From positions 124,001 to 188,000 of the forward strand of contig JAIUCV010000352.1 in NCBI GenBank assembly GCA_026724425.1: 64,000 bases of DNA, given 5' to 3'. This DNA is from Erythrophleum ivorense (lineage: Eukaryota; Streptophyta; Magnoliopsida; Fabales; Fabaceae). A program made the position numbers and the translations under genes. Numbering within the stretch: the stretch's first letter is position 1; the number at the start of each line of letters is the position of its first letter. The notes under the pieces were generated by a model, which saw only the letters and a program-made list of their open reading frames with translations, made no database searches and was not told the origin of the DNA. Below, one piece after another: positions 57,716 to 64,000 of the stretch.

Positions 57716-60468
57716 TGTAACATCATAATGACTTAACTCCAACTAATCTCCCTCTAGGCTTGATTCTATATGATTTCTAAAGAACAAGTATAAACCGTGG
57801 CATTTTCATACTATAAAAACAAGGTTCAAACGCTCAAAATTTGTCCCGTGGGTCCCGTGAATCCATCATTCACATTCTCTACTCAAACACCATTTATACA
57901 AATCATACATAGCCTCAAACAACCCATAAACCATGGAGATGAAGCCAAAAACCAAGAAAATGCAATTTCTCAAATGAGCCCAAAAGTCAAATTTTTGGCT
58001 CTAACTTTGAAAAATCATAACTAATTCTAAAAAAATAAAAATCAAGAAAACCATAGCTCTCTGAAAAGCTCTAAGTGTTAAATTTACACTAAAAATACTT
58101 TCCAACCACAATCGTAGCGTTTTGACCCTATTTGACATCGAAAAAGAGACAGAGGTTTGGCTGTCCCTGGTACTGATGTAACTTGCTATCATGAAGTCCG
58201 AAAATCCATAACTAATTCCAAAAAAATATAATCTAGGAAAAATATACCAATTTGGAAACCTAAAGATGTCAAATAGAGGAAAAAAATAAGTTCAGATCAT
58301 TTCAGTAGCCCTTGGACCTCGAAAACTGATGGAATAATAACGAAGGTCGGATGGCTTCCCTGATACTGATATAGAACTTCAGAAAGTTCATTCTCCCTCT
58401 ACAGACCTCCGATTGAAGTGCTTCTAGTCGGTATAGGTCACTGTGGATATCTAATTTATACTCATAAAATTTCATGACAATCAAACACCGTTTGGTCCAT
58501 AAATGACGTAGATTCATTTTCGGACCTAATTGTACAGTACAATAACCAAAACCAGAAAATTCTCCAACTTCAACAATTCACCAAATATTTCCTAGACCTC
58601 CAAATATTACCCACTTTAGCTTCCCAAGAAGCTCTCAATAGGCTGTAGGGGAATGCCAAATTTCATATCAAGAAGAGCTCATTTGGTCATACTTTGATAA
58701 AGCTCACAAATTTGGCAGTTTTGGTACCCAAAATGATTCAAAGTGGGTCCAATGGCCTCCCACATGTTCTACCACCTCTTGGGCAAGTTTTAAAGTATAA
58801 ACATAGCATATATGAAATGCTCAAGTGATCCAAATCATCATACATTTCAAATTCACTATTCTACCGGCCAAAATGCACTATTGCATACCATCCACAAAAG
58901 GGCCAAATTCCACATTTTCATTGCTTTGGCTCTTTGTATAGTTCTTACATCATTTATACATATTTTTACACTTGCTCAAATATTTACATCTCAAGAAGAA
59001 TATATATACATAAGCACTTTAGCTTTCCTATATATCAAACTATGTGTGAGTGTGCAAAAGTGGCAATACAAAGGCCTTCTATGCCTCATGGCCTCCACTC
59101 TTAGGCTCTTGAGCTCCACCTAGACCATATGAGATGGGAGAGGGAAGGGGGTGAGATTCATAGAATCTCAATAGCTCATACACTCATTCAAGGAAGCAAT
59201 CAAGATATATAAATAAGTCAAAGCATGCAAACCATCCACAATTACACAACACATGATTTACATGCCATGAATTTCACATCAATGCCAAGAATAAGCTCTA
59301 GGGACTTTTGGTCTAGCCTCACTCGACTTTTTGAGACTTTCGAATTGGCCTCACCCTTGGTTTAGGGACTTTTGGCTCCACCTGACCCATCTCAAAGGAC
59401 TTTTAGCACTACTTCACCCGAGCAATTTTCACAATCCATATCATAAACATATTGGTACCAATACATCAAGGCAACATCAAATGACATGGCTCACAACACA
59501 AGCATATACACAAGCATACAATGACTATTACACATCCAATAATGCAACAAGAAAGAGTGGAGAGCTACCTTACTAGCCAACACAAGCTTTCCCTTTCAAT
59601 TTCTCTTCTTCCTTCTTGGTTTCACAATCACAACTAGATGGTGCTGAGTCTCTTGAGCCTAGACACAATAAAGAGTATGGAGTTACTCTCTTATTACTCA
59701 AATAATTATTCATAAGCTAGGGGGCTCTTCATCAAGACAAACCCCACTACATATGTAAGAAACTAGGATTCTCTCTCTAGAATTCCACTAACTCTCCTTC
59801 CTCTTTCAAGCTCTCAAGAAAGGAAAGCAAAGAAGAAGAAGTGAAGATACATGAGTTCTAGTCTTCTTTAAGAGTAGTTTCCCACTTTTTCTCTTCAGAA
59901 CTAAGTCCAAAACCCAACTAATTTAACAACCAAAACCATAGAAAGAGAGGGCAAAGAGAGAAGAATAAAACTCTAAAAAGAAAAGCTATAGAGATCTCAA
60001 GTTATGCTTACCTTTTTCTTGTTCTCCTTCCTTCTCTAGGTCTCTCTCTCTCCCCACAGCCCTTTTCTCTCTTTTGGTAGAAGCTTAGGTTAGTTAAAGG
60101 AGAAAAAATGGATTTGGACATTTTAAGAAGTCAAATTCTCTTTTGTCATGCTTTTTCAGACTAACCCTCGCTATAGCGAAGCATAACCCTTGCTATGGCA
60201 AGCACGTATCAATCCCAGACCCCTATTTTCGCTACGGCGCGTGCTATGGTGAGTAGCTCCCTAGTTTTTGTATGGGATGCCCGCACTCACTATAACTAGA
60301 CGCATTTTCGCTATAGCAAAAAGGCACTCTCGCTATAGCTAGACCCTTTCTCGCTATAGCGAACAAGTACATTCGTTATAGTTAGGCCATTTCTTACTAT
60401 AGCTAGCAGACTTAGAAAATTTTAGGACTTTAAAAATTTTTAGCTTCCTTTTTTTTTCGATTGTTACA
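57716..60468 (-). repeat. 3' LTR of chromodomain gypsy element (family I), 2753 bp
   Basis: On the minus strand it begins TGTAACAATCG at 60468 and ends GATGTTACA at 57716. It directly adjoins a polypurine tract (60469-60482), which identifies it as the 3' LTR. It carries the family I ~190-bp modules (about 57990-58790) and minisatellite (59295-59415). Its U3 lacks the 'cctctgagaacccc' zone of the other copies and has a palindromic array instead. The flanking bases at 57711-57715 are TAAAA; the other TSD lies beyond the window. Confidence 0.95.
60168..60407 (-). repeat. Array of TCGCTATAGCGA palindromes in the U3 of the gypsy LTR
   Basis: About ten copies or variants of the perfect 12-bp palindrome TCGCTATAGCGA recur every ~15-35 bases: exact at 60168-60179 and 60351-60362. 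Variants include TTGCTATGGCAAG (60190), TCGCTACGGCGC, GTGCTATGGTGAG, CTCACTATAACTAG, TTCGCTATAGCAAA, CTCGCTATAGCTAG, TTCGTTATAGTTAG and CTTACTATAGCTAG. They lie 60-300 bp inside the start of U3, where LTR enhancers usually are. The other family I copies in this window do not have it. Confidence 0.9.
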
Positions 60469-60482
60469 TTTCTACCCCTCTT
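60469..60482 (-). promoter_or_regulatory. Polypurine tract of the gypsy element
   Basis: The minus strand reads AAGAGGGGTAGAAA immediately before TGTAACA of the 3' LTR. This is the standard second-strand primer position. It shows which LTR end this is and that the element runs on the minus strand. Confidence 0.95.
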
Positions 60483-60518
60483 AAAAGAAATTTCGTCCTC
60501 GAAATTTAAAGACATACC

Positions 60519-60830
60519 TCAAGGGAATAACTCTGGATATTTTTGTCTCATTTCATCCTCTAATTCCCAGGTTGCTTCCTCAGATGTTAAATCTCTCCAG
60601 ACTACTTTCACCAGAGGAATGTTCTTGCTTCTTAGCTGTTTCAGCTTAGCATCCACAATTCTCTCCAGTTTCATTACATAGGAAAGATCTTCCTGCAATT
60701 GCACATGCTCATATTCTATGACATGTGAGGGATCTAATAAATACTTTTTCAACTGGGAGACATGAAAAACACCATGGATTTGGGCTAAGTTAGGAGGCAA
60801 GGCTATCTAGTAAGCCACGGGTCCAATTTT
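60519..60830 (-). pseudogene. Gypsy integrase tail and chromodomain
   Basis: The 93-codon frame includes IHGVFHVSQLKKYLLDPSHV (the conserved .H.VFHVS.L..Y..DP.H linker). It then has KVVWRDLTSEEATWELEDEM, the aromatic-rich chromodomain core, and ends RQKYPELFP. The chromodomain of such integrases is thought to bind histone marks and steer insertion to heterochromatin, which fits this neighbourhood. Just upstream, across a stop, lies IGPVAY/IALPPNLAQ. The chromodomain itself is intact. Its genuine stop is followed by the polypurine tract after about 35 bases. Confidence 0.9.
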
Positions 60831-61340
60831 CTCAAGGATTTCAAATGGACTAATATACTTAGGACTGAGCTTCCTTACCCTCATTGACCGACCTACTTTC
60901 GTCACTGGAGACATTCAAATGAACATATGGTCTCCAATCTCAAACTTTAACGGCCTCTTTCTCTTATCGGCATAGCTTTTCTATCTATTTTAGGCTGTGA
61001 AGAGTCTCTTTCTAATCAATTCTATCTATCGGGTAGTCTGGTCTACAATCTCGGGTCTTATCATACTCCTCTCACCTAGCTCAAGCCAGCACAGAGGGGA
61101 TCTGCACTTTCTCCCATACAAAGCCTCATAAGGGGCCATCTGAATACTGGAATGGTAATTGTTATTATAAGCAAACTCTGCTAATGGTAAATACACATTC
61201 CAGTTACCCCTCATTTCTAACACACACGCCCTCAGCAGGTCCTCTAAGGTCTGGATGGTCCTCTTAGTATGACTATCTGTCTGGGGGTGATATGCAGTAC
61301 TAAACTACAACCTGGTCCCTAAGGTATGCTGCAATGACCT
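60831..61340 (-). pseudogene. Gypsy integrase, core end and C-terminal part, broken
   Basis: The open stretch 61026-61223 reads WNVYLPLAEFAYNNNYHSSI and APYEALYGRKCRSPLCW, the usual core end. Upstream (61224-61340) a shifted frame gives AYHPQTDSHTKRTIQ, where the family has AYHPQTDGQSERTIQ. The third catalytic residue, Glu, is replaced by Lys. Downstream the frame continues with stops as KSYADKRKRPLKFEIGDHMF and KLSPKYISPFEILEKIG, the GPF..L.RIG region before the chromodomain. Confidence 0.9.
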
Positions 61341-61715
61341 CTAAAAGTTCGATGTGAACCTGGGGTCTCTATCTGAAACTATGCTACTGGGTACTCCATG
61401 AAGTCGCACTATCTCTCTGATATACAACTGGGCTAATCTCTCTAGTGTATGAGTAGCCCTTATAGCTAAAAAGTGTGCGGACTTCGTCAGTCTATCCACA
61501 ACTACCCAAATAGCATCGTGTCCAGAGGATGTCCTGGGTAATCCCATAACAAAGTCTATGGCTATATTATCCCATTTCCACTTAGGGATATCTAAAGGTT
61601 GTAACAACCCAGTCGGTCTTTGATGTTCTATTTTTACCCTTTGACACACTAGGTATCTAGCCACATAATCCGTCACCTCATTCTTCATCCCCGGCCACCA
61701 GAAAATTCTTTTCAA
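61341..61715 (-). pseudogene. Gypsy integrase, zinc finger and core start
   Basis: The 124-codon stretch begins with the FWWPGMK segment of the HHCC finger. The first cysteine is lost (VARYLVCQ where CLVCQ is usual), again a TGC-to-TAC type change. Then come KWDNIAIDFVMGLP (first catalytic Asp kept), VDRLTKSAHFL and HGVPSSIVSDRDPRFTS (second catalytic Asp kept). A TAA at 61716-61718 separates it in the same frame from the RNase H part. Integrase inserts the element's DNA into chromosomes. Confidence 0.95.
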
Positions 61716-61718
61716 ATC

Positions 61719-62558
61719 TTAATACATCTTGGTGGCACCTGGGTGGATAGTATACTTACTCTTATGTGCCTCTTCTAAGATACTTTCTCTCAACTCATTT
61801 CGACTAGGCACACAGATTCTATCTCGGTATACTATCATACCATTCTCAGGCATCTTGAAATTTGAGGTCTTACCTTGGGAGATCTCATTCCTGATCTGTC
61901 TCAGGAACTCATCCTCTCTTTGGGCATCTAAGATCTGGGTTCTCAATACATTCTCAATTCGGGTTTCACTCAGATACAATTTACCCGATACCACCTGACA
62001 AGAGAGGTTCAAGTTTCTGAACTTCTTTAGGAGCTCTTGCTCCCTAATCATCATATAGGCTACATGGATGGATTTCCTACTCAAGGCATCCGCCACCATA
62101 TTGGCCTTGCCTAAATGATATTTCAACACATAATCATAGTCTTTCAGAAACTCCATCCATCTCCTCTGTCTCATATTGAGTTCCTTATGGTCAAATAGGT
62201 ATTTTAGACTCTTATGGTCACTATAAATCTCTATAGCAGCATTATACAGATAGTGCCCCCAGATTTTAAGAGCAAACACTACGGCGACTAACTCCAGGTC
62301 ATGTGTGGGATAATTCTCCTCATGAGGCCTCAACTGCCTAGAAGTATATACCACTACTCTACCCTGCTGCATCAACACACATCCTAACCCTTTGCCCGAG
62401 GCATCACAATAAACCACAAATGGTTCACTTGGGTCAGAGATAATCAGTACAGGGGCAGTGGTCAAATGAAGTTTCAACTCCTGGGAACTCCTCTCACATC
62501 TATCATCCCATACTAATGGTGTCTCTTTCCTAGTTAGCCTCGTCAGTGGTAAGGCCAT
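61719..62558 (-). pseudogene. Gypsy RNase H with end of RT and integrase start
   Basis: This is the longest frame in the window, 279 codons, with FVVYCDAS (Asp52), HDLELVAVVFAL, IYSDHKSLKYLF and VADALSRK. All four RNase H acidic residues are present. It ends with the YTIHPGATKMY segment that carries the histidines of the integrase zinc finger. RNase H removes the RNA strand during reverse transcription. This domain looks intact, but it is part of a polyprotein broken on both sides. The upstream RT thumb (62559-62725) reads VEAVLQWDRPRTITEVKSFL in the same region. Confidence 0.95.
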
Positions 62559-63247
62559 CTGAGAAAAGCCCTAAATAAATCGTCTATAGTACCTTATCAA
62601 ACCTAGGAAACTCTTGACCTCGGTGATCGTTCTAGGTCTATCCCACTGTAACACAGCCTCAACTTTATGGGGATCAACCGCGACCCCATCTCATGAGATC
62701 ACATACCCTAAGAATCTCACCTCGGTCATCCAAAACTCACATTTACTAAGTTTGACATACAACTTTTCTCTCTCAAGGTCTCTGGGACTAATCTCAAATA
62801 CCTCTCGTGCTCCTCAAAAGATCTAGAATACACTAAGATATCATTAATGAAGACCACCACAAACTGATCTAGATACGGTCTGAATACCCTGTTCATGTAA
62901 TCCATGAACGCAGCAGGCACATTCGTCAACCTGAATGGCATCACAAGGAACTTATAATGCCTATACCTCGTTCTGAAGGCCATCTTGGAGACGTCTTCAG
63001 TTCTCACTCTCAATTGGTGGTACCCAGATCTAAGATCTATCTTGGAAAACATAGATGCCCCAGCCAACTGATCTAATAAATCATCAATTCTAAGGAGAGG
63101 ATATTTATTCTTGATGGTAACTTTATTCAACTCTCTGTAATCAATACACAAACGTAAGCTACCATCTTTCTTTTTCACAAATAACACTGGAGCTCCTCAA
63201 GGTGAAACACTAGGGCGGATAAACCCTTTCTCTAACAATTCCTCTAT
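62559..63247 (-). pseudogene. Gypsy reverse transcriptase, active site mutated
   Basis: The frame at 62726-63187 reads MLFVKKKDGSLRLCIDYREL, NKYPLLRIDDLLDQL, FSKIDLRSGYHQLRV and MPFRLTNVPAAFMDYMN. The catalytic segment is FVVVFINDILVYS, where FIDD is invariant: the first Asp of the pair is Asn (GAT to AAT). FGLTNAPA has also become FRLTNVPA. The next part (62559-62725) continues in another frame with KVEAVLQWDRPRTITEVKSF and FLGLIRYYRRFI, then a stop. This copy cannot reverse transcribe. Confidence 0.95.
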
Positions 63248-64000
63248 CTACTTTTTTAACTCAATGAGCTCAGTGGGAGCCATTCTGTAAGGAGCCTTGG
63301 ACACCGGTCCAGCCCCAGGCACTATGTCTATAGGGAACTTTAGTTCTCGCTCAGGGGGTAGACCACTAAAGTCAAACTCTTTAGGGAAAACCTCTGGGAA
63401 TTCCCTGAAAACTAGGATCTCCTCTATCCCTTCCTCTACCTCAGCCTGAATAGAGAAAAAAACTAGAAACCCTTGACATCCATACTCTAAATATCTCTCA
63501 GCTTGGGTAGTAGTCATAAAGGATAACTCAGCTTCTACCCTAGGTATGGTCCTACAAGCAGGTAAAGAAATGGTTCGGTGTTCACAATCAAGTACCATAT
63601 TATTCGCGGCCAACTAGTTTATACCAACAATCAAATCAATATTATGAAAGGGCATACAGATCAAATCAATAGTGGTATGACAATGATTGAACTGAACAAT
63701 GACATTTAAGAAAGTATGGGAAGTAACCACGTGGCCTCCAGTGGGTGTAGTGACAGACAAGTCAAATGGCAAGACACTAACAGTCAAACCCAATTACCTC
63801 ACACAATCATAGGATATAAATGAGTGACTAGCACCCGAATCAAATATAGCAACTATAGGAAAGTCATTCACTATCAGCGTACCTCAGATCAAACTAGAGG
63901 ACGCACTGGCTTCCTGCTGAGTGAAGGCAAACACTCAGCCCTGGGTCTGTGGCCTAGGAGGAGGTATTGTGTCCACCTGAGGATAATGTCTAGCAATATG
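63248..64000 (-). pseudogene. Gypsy gag zinc-knuckle end and aspartic protease, broken
   Basis: At the window edge the minus strand reads HIARHYPQ, the end of a CCHC zinc knuckle whose last Cys is Tyr. Around 63860-63800 IFDSGASHSFIS contains the D-S-G-A catalytic triplet of the retropepsin-like protease. Further on, VGIN then a TAG then LAANNMVLDCEHRTI corresponds to G.DWLA.N.V.LDC, the Trp codon TGG having become TAG. The open part 63248-63613 continues with VFREFPEVFPKEFDFSGLPP and the P.R..P.E..ELK linker into RT. Protease cleaves the polyprotein. Confidence 0.9.

Larger units (their letters stand above)
60469..64000 (-). mobile_element. Ty3/gypsy chromovirus (Tekay/Del-like) internal region, partial
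   Basis: From the right edge leftwards on the minus strand come a zinc-knuckle end, protease, RT, RNase H, integrase, chromodomain, polypurine tract and 3' LTR. That order, the C-terminal chromodomain and the multi-kilobase LTR point to the Tekay/Del lineage of chromoviruses. gag, PBS and the 5' LTR lie beyond 64000. The single pol frame is interrupted by in-frame stops and a few frameshifts. Active-site losses are listed in the domain entries. Confidence 0.95.

Noticed and set aside
60168..60407. CTATAG array as a CRISPR-like or tRNA-like structure
   Set aside because: Spacing is irregular, units are imperfect dyads without unique spacers of constant size, and the location is the U3 of a plant LTR. 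A repeat enhancer-type array explains it better.

Overview
This window reads as repeat-rich heterochromatin of a flowering plant nuclear genome. The DNA is very AT-rich and I found no intact host gene. Almost everything recognisable is transposable-element or virus-derived: Ty3/gypsy pol genes of two lineages, a Ty1/copia remnant, an RTE-type LINE, a second LINE tail, a plant-mobile-domain fragment, a TRIM, MITE-like inverted repeats, and a degraded caulimovirid-like (plant pararetrovirus) segment. All alignments were made by eye. Boundaries given to the base rest on visible termini and target-site duplications (TSDs); the others are approximate.

The dominant component is one LTR family (family I) with very long LTRs (about 2.7-3.8 kb). 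It begins TGTAACA and ends TGTTACA or a one-base variant. Its coding part is visible only at the right edge: a minus-strand chromodomain-type gypsy element (Tekay/Del-like) at 57716-64000. That element has its 3' LTR (57716-60468), polypurine tract, chromodomain, integrase, RNase H, RT and protease, and runs off the window. All other family I copies are LTR-only: 1-804 (+), 4384-8099 (-), 17779-21388 (-, TSD GCTTG), 22576-26193 (+, TSD AAATT), 34920-40586 (-, apparently chimeric), 48298-54316 (-, split) and 49547-53322 (+, TSD CTAAT, inside the previous one). Together family I covers about 46% of the window. A second solo-LTR family (family II) lies at 28523-31254, with a split copy from about 46 kb to 54444.

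Layout: 0-4.4 kb has an LTR end, AT-rich DNA, a telomere-like degenerate array and a TRIM. 4.4-8.1 kb is a family I LTR. 8.15-13.3 kb is a CACTA-like non-autonomous transposon candidate with repeat arrays at both ends, carrying an ABCG-transporter exon fragment (Walker A) and a LINE tail. 13.3-17.2 kb is AT-rich, with a telomere-like array. 17.2-22.6 kb is a plant-mobile-domain fragment split by an LTR. 22.6-31.3 kb holds LTRs of families I and II. 32-34 kb is a Tat/Athila-type gypsy pol remnant, followed by a MITE. 34.9-40.6 kb is a chimeric LTR. 41.3-42.1 kb is a copia RT/RNase H remnant. 43.3-45.9 kb is the RTE LINE. 46-54.4 kb is a three-level LTR nest. 55.5-57.7 kb is the caulimovirid-like remnant. 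57.7-64 kb is the chromovirus.

Decay is advanced. Catalytic residues of the gypsy RT, gypsy integrase and LINE RT are lost. Many losses, and many stops, fit G-to-A changes on the coding strand, as expected from cytosine-methylation decay. I saw no rRNA, tRNA or CRISPR feature. Most open frames scattered across the window are fortuitous frames within LTRs.
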